Source: Beta vulgaris subsp. vulgaris (Eukaryota > Streptophyta > Magnoliopsida > Caryophyllales > Amaranthaceae). From it: DNA of 64,000 nt. The notes under the pieces were generated by a model that worked only from the letters and a program-made list of their open reading frames with translations, was not told where the DNA came from and did no database searches. The DNA lies in assembly GCF_026745355.1 (NCBI RefSeq), contig NC_079205.1:46946027-47010026 (forward strand), written 5' to 3'. Shown piece after piece: positions 1 to 9,404 of the stretch. Position numbers and translations under genes: made by a program. Positions within the stretch are counted from its first letter, which is position 1. Every line of letters starts with the position of its first letter.

Positions 1-2112
1 ATCAAAAGTCTTAGGTCCTATGTTTGACTTTTTATAGTCAGGAAGCCCAACTTTGGCTAGACACCCCCACACTCTAGAAAACTCAAGTTTGGAGGATAAC
101 CCTTCCATAGCTCATAAGGGGTCTTATCTAACCTTTTGTGAGGAACTCGGTTAAGAACATGACAAGCTGAAAGAACAGCTTCCCCCCACATTTCATCAGG
201 CAACCCAGAACTTACAAGCATAGCATTCATCATATTTTTCAAGGACCTATTTTTCCTTTCAGCTATACCATTTTGTTGGGGTACATAAGGAGCACTAAGT
301 TCATGAATGATTCCCAATTTCTCACAATGGTCATTCCAAGAGAAGTTCTCATATTCTCTACCCCTATCAGACCTAACCCTCTTGATTTTCCTATCAAGTT
401 GGTTTTCTACCTCGGCCTTATACTTCAAAAAAGCTTCCCCTGCCTCACTTTTGGTCTTAAGAAGGTATAACTTAGTGAACCTCGAGTAATCATCAACAAA
501 GGAAATATACCAGAATTTTCCTCCTCTACTTCTAGTGTTCTGAAAGTCAGCTAAGTCTGTATGAACCAATTCTAGAAGTTGGGTGGTCCTTTGAGTCACG
601 GTTTTGCAAGGTTTCTTGGTAAATTTTGCTTCAACACAAACAGGACACTTAGAAAACTCGGTTGAGGACAGATTAGGAATCAATTCTAAGGTCCTTAGTC
701 TCTTAATAGAAGCAACATTCACATGTCCTAATCTACCATGCCATAAATTTAAAGACTCAGCAATATAAGCAGAACCACAAACAGTTTTATTAATAGCAGA
801 TACAGAAGAAGCAACATTTAAAATAAACAAACCCCCACTCAGATACCCTTTCCCCACAAATTCCCCACCACGAGTCATTACAACCTTGTCAGCCTCAAAA
901 ACAATTTTCAAACCAGCTTTGTTTAACAAGGCACCAGACACTAGGTTACGACGCATAGTAGGAACATACAAGACATTTGAAAGGGAGAGGGTTTTTCCAG
1001 AGGTAAGTTTTAGAGTGACCTTTCCATGTCCAAGCACTCCAGCAGTTGCTGCATTCCCCATGTAGACGCACTCACCTTCTGTTGCATCCTGGAAGTCATG
1101 GAGCAGCTCCTTGTTCGAACAGAAATGCCTTGAAGCCCCGGTGTCCAGAATCCAGTCAGAACGATTTTCGACCAGATTTGCTTCAACAACCACAGCAGCA
1201 ATAACATCATCCGAAACAGCAAGGTTAGCTTGAGGAGTTTCTTTTTGGACAGAACCTTGGCGTTGAGGACATTGGTAAGCCTTATGATCAGGCTTTCCAC
1301 ACACATAGCACACAAAGGTCCTCTTTTGAATCTTACCACTTGGTTTGTTCACTTTTCCTTGCTTCTTACCCTTGTTGAATACCTTCTTGCCCTTACCCTT
1401 GAACTTATCAGAACTTGGCGCAGCAACAGATTCCACCAGATTAGCTTTGGAAACATTGACAAGAGCCGAGTCCTGATTATCTTTGATCGGTTGGCCTCTT
1501 CAATCCTCATATGGCTGATCAGTTCCTGAAGAGACAGGAACTCTTTCCTATGCTTCAGATTGTTACGGAACTCCCTCCAGGAAGGAGGAAATTTTTCCAG
1601 CAGAACATTAGCCTGGAAAACCTCACAGATTTTCATGTCCTCATTTAGAACATCAGCACATAAATTCTCGTAGACATGAACTTGGTCCATGACAGGTTTG
1701 TCATCAACCATTTGGAAAGACAGCCACTTTCCTACAACATATTTCTGTTTCCCAGCATCATCAGCCCCATATTTTTTCTCAAGGGCCTCCCAAATCAGTT
1801 TAGATGACTTATGAACCATAAATAAATCAAACAAATTATTAGTCATCAGATTAAGGAGATGGAAACGAACTGTTTTATTATCTTTTTCATATTTCAGAAT
1901 TTATCCTCATTCTGCTTAATGACAGCAGCAGAAGGAGAAGAAGAATCAGCAGAAGCCGTAATGGCAGTGGGACAGTCATTGAACAGGACATAGTCAATAT
2001 CCAATTGCTCGAAAAACATAAGAAGTTTCTGAGCCCAGCGTTTGTAGTTATTTCCATCAAGGGACTCAAGTTTGGACAGATGAGCCATTGATTTGGTTGA
2101 ACTTTCTGCCAT
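1..2112 (-). pseudogene. copia gag-pol polyprotein A, frameshifted and partial
   Basis: Translation from the ATG at 2112 gives a gag start (MAESSTKSMAHLSK), then gag (1349-1846), a CCHC zinc knuckle (CYVCGKPDHKAYQC, near 1280-1325), an aspartic protease with WILDTGASRHF near 1120-1150, a pre-integrase domain with LWHGRLGH near 735, and an integrase core with HTDLADF, SDRGREYEN and ERKNRSLKN. The reading frame changes three times, near 1897, near 1450-1470 and near 75, each time restoring family-like sequence, so each is a small indel. The polyprotein would make virus-like particles (gag), process itself (protease) and integrate the cDNA (integrase). Reverse transcriptase and RNase H lie beyond base 1. 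Confidence 0.93.
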
Positions 2113-2139
2113 TGCAAATATTAGTAATTGCTTTCAAAT

Positions 2140-2793
2140 TGTTGGAACAAAGTTCGCAAAGGCAGAAATAGATAACTTTCAAGCTGTGCCGTGATAGGAG
2201 ATCACTGACTTGAAAGCAATTACGGCCCGACAATGGTGGTTATCGACTTGGCCGGAATGCTCCCCAAGGTTTACACAGCAGCTAAGAATGCCACCACTAG
2301 CAAACTGAGCTTTAGAGAATAGCACGAAAACCCAGGAAGAGAAAAGAGAAGAGAAGGAAGAAGAGTGTTTATTTTGTGTGTATTTGACTGAATAGAATGG
2401 CACTGATTTTATAGGGAAAAATCAAGCCAAAAACGGACAGCAATCAAGACAGAAATCAATGGGCGGATAATTAGGGATTGCCATGAATACTGTAACGGTA
2501 AAACGTTACAGAATTCCAACAGCCACACACGCGTAGCTCCCGGGTCCAAAACTTTAGTTAAGTTAATTCCCCAAAGCCCAAGGCCCATGGCCCTGGCCCG
2601 GTCCGGGCGAGCGCCGCGCGTGTGATAGCAAGCCCAAACCAAACATATCATCCAACCACAAAAGCATCTCTAGTCACAACTCAATAGATGGAAGGAGGGA
2701 GGAAGTATATAAACATGAAGAAATTCCCTCCCACAAGCAATGTGGGACAAACAAGAAAATGAGCCAAGGCTTTTTCAAGCCTTAACTCCAACA
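2140..2793 (-). repeat. 5' LTR of copia A
   Basis: The 654-bp segment begins TGTTGGA and ends TCCAACA on the plus strand, a perfect 7-bp inverted terminal repeat with the TG...CA ends of LTRs, and lies just upstream of the gag start at 2112. It contains a GC-rich patch near 2580-2620 and a TATA-like stretch near 2706-2714. I see no canonical initiator-Met primer site next to its inner end. Its outer end abuts GACAT, a possible half of a target duplication whose partner is outside the window. Confidence 0.75.
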
Positions 2794-4800
2794 GACATCA
2801 TCATGTTACTTTTTTTTTATGCGACTTGGTGATGCTGCTAGTCTGCTAGCTACTTATCCCAATCAAGCCCTTGCTTCCGACACGGCGACATGGTTTCTTT
2901 CTTAAATCGTTTATTTGCTATGGTATTATTGCTGAGTGAAAGTTTGTGCAGTGTTTTCAAGACTGTTCTAGTATTTTGATTTCTTCTGCCTTCGCTTTGA
3001 ATTGTAACTAAAGTCTACCAAGTGTGAGTGGAATGATGTATGCACGTTCTGTATATTGTTGCTTTTAGGTGGTTGTTAAGGGAGATTCACTGTTTTTTGG
3101 TCTTGATTTTCTTTTGTCGCTGAAAAATGTCTAGGATTATATGGACACTTCATTTCAAACTGTCAAATCAGCTGTTAGTAATGCGTAATACAGTCGTGTA
3201 ATGAGAGTAATATACATGCTCTCTGCTATGCTCAATTATGTATTTCTTGCTTAAGCCACTGCCCTCTGGAATTGGCTTTTCTTGATTGTTTAAAAAGGGT
3301 TCAAATCTCCGCTCTAAGTCCATGATATTAAATTGCTACGTAGTAAGTTTAGTTATTGCATTATTAGTAAGGTAAGTCGGCTACAGGTTGCTCCAGCTCA
3401 TGTGCTAGCTACCGCCGCTAGACTTGGTAATTTAAATTTTTAAGTCTTTGATTGTTTGTCCTTGTCGTCAAAAAAAAAAAAAAAGTTCCAAATACATCAA
3501 TTTTGAAGGTTATAATTATATTATCAACGTATAACTATTCGGTTAAGACTAATTGTAGGACGACTTCGGGAAATTAGCCTTAAGGTTCCCTTTTGTTTAA
3601 GGTAAATCATTTCAATTTTTACGACAATGGGTATAACTTATAAAGGATGCTGAAGAGGGAGGAGTTTACCCATTGTTGTGGGTGGTCTTAACTCTTTAAG
3701 TCACTAAAACTAGGAAATATATTTTCAATCCAAGACAATTAGCAAAGCAATACATACATTATTTCTCTAAACGAGAACAAAATCCACCACCCAGACTCGA
3801 ATGTACGTCTTCCTACACCCTTTACCTTCACCTTTTGCTTAGAAAATGCGTTTACCGGTGATTGTCTGATAAATTAAGCAAGTTTTTTCAAAGGGGGAAA
3901 AACGAGTAATGCAACATAGTTGATGAAAATTGAAACAAGTAATTTCTTGTTTTTTCAAACCCCTCTATCCTAAAAAAGGAAAAATGGCCATAAATCAATC
4001 TTATTTTAAGAAATTGTCGATCTGATTAAATAGGTTGGTGGTAGTGTTGGTTGAGGGGTTATTATCGGTTGGTGTTGATGATTTTTGATGTGTATTTTTC
4101 GAATTAATTTCTAAAAAATTACTTCAAGTTTGCTCTCTTTTGTTGGAAATTGGATAATTTAGCGTGTTTGATTAGATTATTATTTGGACAACTTTTTTAC
4201 TTGAATTTGGGATATTTTTGTCCAGTGTTTAGACTTCTCTGGAGCTTGTAAATATTTCTTTTGGGCCAGATGGGCGGGTTTGATTGAATAATAATTTCGA
4301 ATTGAAGTTTCATCCAACTTTGCAAACCCAACATCTCTTCCAATTACAAAAGAGTGAAAGTTACCAAACTTGGTCTGAAGACTTACTTCGCATCTTTATG
4401 ATTTTAAGATCATGAGAACAATTCGTGTTAGATTACTTTGAGGATGTGACCCCTTTATCCTCCCCCTACACCCTCAAGGTGTTCGAAGTGTTGTGATGGA
4501 CGAATATCTCTTGAGATAAGAGGCCTGACCCAAGATACATCATGTGCCTTACCAAAAAAAAATCAAACAATTGTAAATTACTTCATCAGGTTGCAGTTGG
4601 CCATATGGTCCATAATCCATATGGATGCCTTCTCTCAAACAATTGGACTATTATAATTTTTTTATTATGATTATCCGTGAAGGAGTTGCACATTTTTCTT
4701 AATGTCTCGCAATTGAAAGAAAACCGGCTTTAGACTTAAGTGGTTTATTACAACTTGGGATGACATTAACTCTACTATAAATAGTTTTATTAGAATTTTG
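2794..4800. other. non-coding stretch without a recognised gene
   Basis: About 2 kb of AT-rich DNA. A 28-codon frame starting at 2819 (MRLGDAASLLATYPN) looks mildly gene-like but is too short to assign. Two A-runs, at about 3471-3484 and 4552-4561, follow non-repetitive sequence and could be tails of old retroposons; a sequence like an RNA polymerase III B box (GGTTCAAATCT) lies at about 3299-3309. No flanking duplications were found for either. Confidence 0.4.
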
Positions 4801-4828
4801 CTTTGAAGTTATTACGAGTAATTGGTTA

Positions 4829-5230
4829 ACAATGGTGGTAACGGAAATGAATTTTTATGTAAATTTGTGAAGAAAATTATTGTTCATTTTCATGGTAATG
4901 CTAATTTATCCTAAAGTGTATTTTTCTTCTTAAATTTTCATTCCCATCCAATATTACCTGGTAGGTGGTAATGAGTGGTAATAAAATGATTCCCCTTGGA
5001 GAAAAAAAAAAAAACACAAACTTAGGAGTGAGATTGCTTCGCCTTGGAGAAAAAAAAAAAAACACAAATTTAGGGGTGAGATTGCTTCGCATTGGAGAGG
5101 GGTGAGATTGCTTCGTCTTGGAGACAATAAAAATAAAAATTGGGGGTTAAAATTGCCTCCCCATAGAGATTTTAAGGGCGTATTCTTGTAACATTACACT
5201 TAAAATTCATTCCCATTACCACCATATATT
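4829..5230. repeat. imperfect foldback (MITE-like) with an internal 48-bp tandem repeat
   Basis: The left arm near 4831-4855 (TGGTGGTAACGGAAATGAAT) is the inverted counterpart of the right arm near 5203-5226 (ATTCATTCCCATTACCACCA). Between them, from 4996, lies a direct repeat of period 48: units start at 4996, 5044 and 5092, each opening TTGGAGA. The first two contain a run of A and GTGAGATTGCTTCG; the third is shortened. The short protein-like translation here is a by-product of the repeat. The ends are not sharp enough to assign a transposon superfamily. Confidence 0.55.
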
Positions 5231-5480
5231 AACGATTATCAAACGGACCGTTAGTATAGTTGAATACCTGACATTAATATTGTTTTGGGAAAATTGACAC
5301 CATAAATTTCAAGATCACCCTTGTCTTTCTATGTTAATTCCAAGTTTGATTTGTTTATGAATAATTCCAAGTTGGATCTATTTATGAATAATTCCAAGCT
5401 CTAATTGGCATATTAGTATGTCTCTATATAGATATAATTAATTGTCACAAATTTTCATTTATAATCTCTGATCATTTTTT

Positions 5481-5607
5481 TTTATCAATGACATCATGAC
5501 AAATCATAAATAGATCCAATTAGATAAGAAATATTATTTGATGAATTTCACGTCAAACCTGAAATTTACAAATTAATTTTAATGATTTGTCATGATGTCG
5601 TTGATAA
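5481..5607. repeat. short inverted repeat
   Basis: The segment 5481-5507 (TTTATCAATGACATCATGAC and onward) is the inverse complement of 5582-5607, apart from one or two changes. A third, partial copy (AATGATTTGTCATGATG) lies at 5651-5667. The arms would form a hairpin of about 27 bp around a loop of about 75 bases. Origin unknown; possibly a decayed MITE. Confidence 0.6.
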
Positions 5608-5966
5608 ACAAAATTATGATAATATATTATAAACGAAAGATTGATTTGATAATGATTTGTCATGATGCCTAGAATGGACTCGATTATATCTGAAATTTAA
5701 TTTTTCTAAGGTGAAAATAACATATCATGAATGAGGGTGTAGGATTTTTAAGTATTATAAGCGAAATTTCATGAATCAAATTCATAAGCACTTAAAACAG
5801 AATCACATGCATATACAATCAAGGATCACATAATAGTTTAGAATTAACCTTTGAAGCGTGAATTCCACAAAGCTTGTTATAATCCGGAGAAAGAACCGCA
5901 ACCGTGATTCCTCTTTAATGGAGTAAATGTGACTTTTGGGAAGAATATGAGAGAGAAGAATATTAA

Positions 5967-7191
5967 GGGTGCGTTCTGTTCAACTTAAAAAATTAAGTTT
6001 CAGGTCCAATAAGTTCAGATAAGTTCAGATAAGTTCAGATAAGTTCAGATAAGTTGCAATAAGGTCTAATAAGTGCAATAAGTTCCAATAAGGTCTAATA
6101 AGGTCCAAAAGTTCCAATCAGGTGCAATAAGTTCCAATCAGGTGCAATAAGTTCCAATCAGGTCTAATAAGGTTCAATAAAGTTCCAATCAGGTCTAATA
6201 AGTCCAATAAGGTCCAAATAGTCAATGTTTAATAAACATTTGTATTATTGTCCACTTATTTTGTTATTCATAATTTCATATCACTATTAGCGGATTATGT
6301 TATTATTAGAATTATAATTAAAGTACCACAATGATTATATAGTATTATACTTGTATTAGTGTCTATTATTTTATTATTTATTTGTATTATGTCTATTTAT
6401 TTTATTATTTATTTGTATTATGTCTATTATTTTATTATTCATATTACTGTTAGCTGATTATGTTATTATTAGAATTTTTTATTAAAGTACCACAATGTAT
6501 AGTATATACTTGATTATTGTCTATTATTTTATTTATTCATATTGCTATTGAATATATAAATCATGGTCAAATAATTAAGGTTAACAATATAATAATAATA
6601 ATTACATAATAATAATTAAGGTTAACAATAATAATAATGATTATTAATTTTTGATTTCTACTAGTGTTTTAAAAATTAAAACAACACTATTAGATAATTA
6701 GTGATGAAAGTTATGTATAGGCAAATATATAAATAGTAATTTTTTTGTTAAATTAATTATCATAAGAGATAATTAATAATCATTATTTTAAAGGACGAAT
6801 TATAATAATTATTATTCCATAAAAAATTTTGAGGGGTAGTATTTACGTTAGTGGTAATATTTATGTTATTCATGGTCAATGTTTTTGTCTAATAAGGTCA
6901 AATAAGTTTCAATCAGGTTCAATAAGGTCTAATAAGTTTCAATCAGGTCCAATAAGGTCTAATAAGTTTCAATCAGGGTCAATAAGTTCCAATAAGATCC
7001 AATAAGGTCAATCAGGTTTAATCAGGTCCAATAAGTTCCAATCAGGTTCAATCAGGTCCAATAAGTTGAATCAGGTGCAATCAGGTCCAATCAGGTTTAA
7101 TAAGTTCCAATAAGTTCAGTTCAGGTTCAATAAGTTCAGTTCAGATAAGTTCCAATAAGTTCAGGTCCAATAAGTTGAATAGAACGCACCC
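5967..7191. mobile_element. Harbinger/Tourist-like non-autonomous element, copy 1
   Basis: The 1225-bp element starts GGGTGCGTTCTGTTCAACTT and ends with its inverse complement apart from one base. It is flanked by TAA at 5964-5966 and 7192-7194. A 3-bp TAA/TTA duplication and GGG ends are typical of the PIF/Harbinger superfamily. Inside, arrays of a degenerate unit of about 10-11 bp (such as AATAAGGTCC and AATAAGTTCC) fill 6000-6215 and 6890-7180, around an AT-rich core. Both arrays run in the same direction although the ends are inverted. There is no transposase reading frame. Confidence 0.85.
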
Positions 7192-7194
7192 TAA

Positions 7195-8471
7195 GGGTAC
7201 GTTCTCCTCAACTTAAAAAAAATTAAGTTTCAAGTCCAATAAGTTCAGATAAGTTGCAATAAGGTCCAATAAGGGCAATAAGTTCCAATCAGGTCCAATA
7301 AGGTCCAATAAGTTCCAATCAGGTGCAACAAGTTCCAATCAGGTCTAATAAGGTCCAATAAGTTCCAATAAGGTCTAATAAGGTCCAATAAGGTCTAATA
7401 AGGTCCAATAAGGTCCAAATAGTCAATGTTCAATAAACATTTGTATTATTGTCCATTATGTTGTTATTAGAATTTTAATTAAAGTATCACAATGATTATA
7501 TAGTATTATACTTGTATTAGTGTCTATTATTTCATTAAATATTTGTGTTATTGTCTATTATTTTGTTATTCATATTACTATTAGCTGATTATGTTATTAT
7601 TAGAATTTTTTATTAAAGTACCACAATAATGTACAATATTATACTTGTATTATTGTCTATTATTTGATTATTCATATTACTATTAGGTGATTATATTATT
7701 ATTAAATAATATTATAATCATGGTCAAATAATTAAGGTTAACAATAATAATCATTATAATTACAATATTTTCGCAATTCGTCTTTAAATAACTAGAGATA
7801 ACATGTTTCGTTACTAATAACAATGAAAGATATAAATGTAGAGTGAGAGATAAGGAGTTAATGCATTCTACTACCTTCACATAAATGAAAGTGGGCTGAG
7901 AATTTTTTATATGTGCCAATTTTAACTTGTTATTGTTAATCAACTTTTGATTTTCCACTAGTGCTTTATAAAATGATCAAAACAAGAGTATTAGATATAT
8001 TAGTGGTCAAAGTTATGTATAGGCAAATATATAAATATAAATTTTATTTTGTTAAATTAATTATCATAAGAGATAATTATTAATAATTATTTTTAAAGGA
8101 TGAATTTTAATGATTATTACTTCTTAATAAATTTTGAGGGGTAGTATTTCTGTTAGGTGTAATATTTATGTTATTAATAGTCAATTTTTTTGTCTAATAA
8201 GGTCAAATAAGTTTCAATCAAGTCCAATAAGGTCTAATAAGTTTCAATCAGGTCCAATAAGGTCTAATAAGTTTCAATTAGGGTTAATAAGGTATAATAA
8301 GTTTTAATAAGGTCAATGAGTTCCAATAAGGTCCAATAAGTTCCAATCAGGTTCAATCAGACCCAATAAGTTGAATCAGGTCCAATCAGGTTTAATAAGT
8401 TCCAATAAGTTCAGTTCAGGTTCAATAAGTTCAGTTCAGATAAGGTCCAATAAGTTGAAGAGAACGCACCC
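7195..8471. mobile_element. Harbinger/Tourist-like non-autonomous element, copy 2 (head to tail with copy 1)
   Basis: The 1277-bp element starts GGGTACGTTCTCCTCAACTT and ends AAGTTGAAGAGAACGCACCC. It shares the TAA at 7192-7194 with copy 1 and is followed by TAA at 8472-8474, where the LTR resumes. The arrays (7225-7430 and 8190-8460) and the core match copy 1 in order and direction but differ in unit number, small indels and many substitutions. Confidence 0.85.
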
Positions 8472-8802
8472 TAAGAGAGATCTTGTATCTTTTCTTATGA
8501 TTGCCTAATTAAATATATAAGTATATTTAGGTTAGGAATTCCCTTCCTTTCTCTCCTCTTGGCCGGCCACCCTAGAGCCTTTTTTGGGCTCTAGTTTTTC
8601 TTTTGTTGATCCAAATAATTATGTGTGACCTAATAAGATCCATTTAATTGGGCTTCGAGTTTATAAATTCCTAACACGAAGTTCTATAGCATTCTCTAGC
8701 AAGACATATAGACGACCCAATATAATGAATTTATTATCTCCATAATACGATCCATATTATATTTAGTAATTGGAATAAAGTCGCGAGGACATAATTCCTT
8801 CA

Positions 8803-8814
8803 ATCTCCCACTTG
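8803..8814 (-). promoter_or_regulatory. polypurine tract of copia B
   Basis: AAGTGGGAGATT lies immediately before the start of the 3' LTR (TGAAGGAATT) on the minus strand, where plus-strand DNA synthesis is primed in LTR retrotransposons. Confidence 0.8.
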
Positions 8815-9404
8815 TCTGAGACGAGTTGCAATGTTTAAAATCCTCAAGTCTCTTAGTGTCTAATTTGATAGTATGATCATATTTCTATGTCATCCATACT
8901 AGTTTTCAAATTAACCTTTGAAATTCGAGTTCGAATTGACTAACAAATGATCATCATATGATCCATTTGAGCACGACCATGCGTTTTTCAATTCTCACTC
9001 TTCAAGGTGCCAAGGCACCCATCCCATCTTATATAGAAGGACCTTTTCAATCTCGTGGCAACCAAAACTCTCGCTTAACTTTTAGCATAACCCGGATGTT
9101 GCCTTTGTAGTTCCCTTTTACGGCATGACATTTGACAGTATCAAAGTTATACAAATCATTAGGCTAAGCAGTGTTCCACTCATGTCTTAGGAATCCACTA
9201 ATATAATTTCAAAGTTATAAAACTTCTAAGTAGGTCTTGTTCGATTATGTATCAACTATACAAATCCATATAATTGATTAAACATCTCCATGTTCCCATA
9301 GCCCATGAAACAACGCTATCAATCAATCTTATATACTAATCCTTTTAACAAGTCATTTATGTCCACTTTAATGACTTAGATTAGGAACTTTAATATTCTA
9401 GTGT
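8815..9404 (-). other. 3' untranslated part of copia B
   Basis: Between the break in RNase H and the polypurine tract there is no coding similarity. Most of RNase H has probably been deleted, leaving the 3' untranslated region joined to the coding remnant at about 9405. Confidence 0.5.

Larger units (their letters stand above)
1..2793 (-). mobile_element. Ty1/copia retrotransposon A (5' part, cut by window edge)
   Basis: A copia-type LTR retrotransposon reads leftward from an LTR at 2140-2793, through gag and a zinc knuckle, into protease and integrase, and leaves the window before reverse transcriptase. The order gag, protease, integrase is that of the copia superfamily. The second LTR is outside the window, so the target-site duplication cannot be tested. 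At least three single-base frameshifts mean it is not autonomous as read. Confidence 0.93.
5738..8802 (-). repeat. 3' LTR of copia B, split by two inserted elements
   Basis: The outer parts, 5738-5966 and 8475-8802, match the 5' LTR at 14984-15290 and 15290-16606 base for base over long runs. The plus strand begins TGTAGG and ends CCTTCA, so the LTR has TG...CA ends. Two tandem transposons occupy 5967-8471. Compared with the 5' LTR it also lacks about 60 bp that lie near 15158-15220 there, a deletion in one copy or an insertion in the other after the retrotransposon landed. Confidence 0.92.

Noticed and set aside
2819..2905. 28-codon frame as the last exon of a host gene
   Set aside because: It reads plausibly but is too short, has no splice acceptor before it and no neighbour exons; kept only as a note.
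4440..4561. A-tailed segment ending TTACC plus A-run as a SINE
   Set aside because: No pol III boxes and no flanking duplication could be found.
4901..5092. 63-codon frame with a repeated 16-residue motif
   Set aside because: The repeated motif is simply the translation of the 48-bp tandem DNA repeat.
5995..7430. CRISPR-like repeat arrays
   Set aside because: Units are about 10-11 bp, degenerate and contiguous without unique spacers, and they lie inside Harbinger-like elements of a plant genome.
7683..7958. 91-codon frame in the core of the second Harbinger-like element
   Set aside because: AT-rich, Ile/Asn/Leu-dominated translation, not kept in the first copy of the same element.
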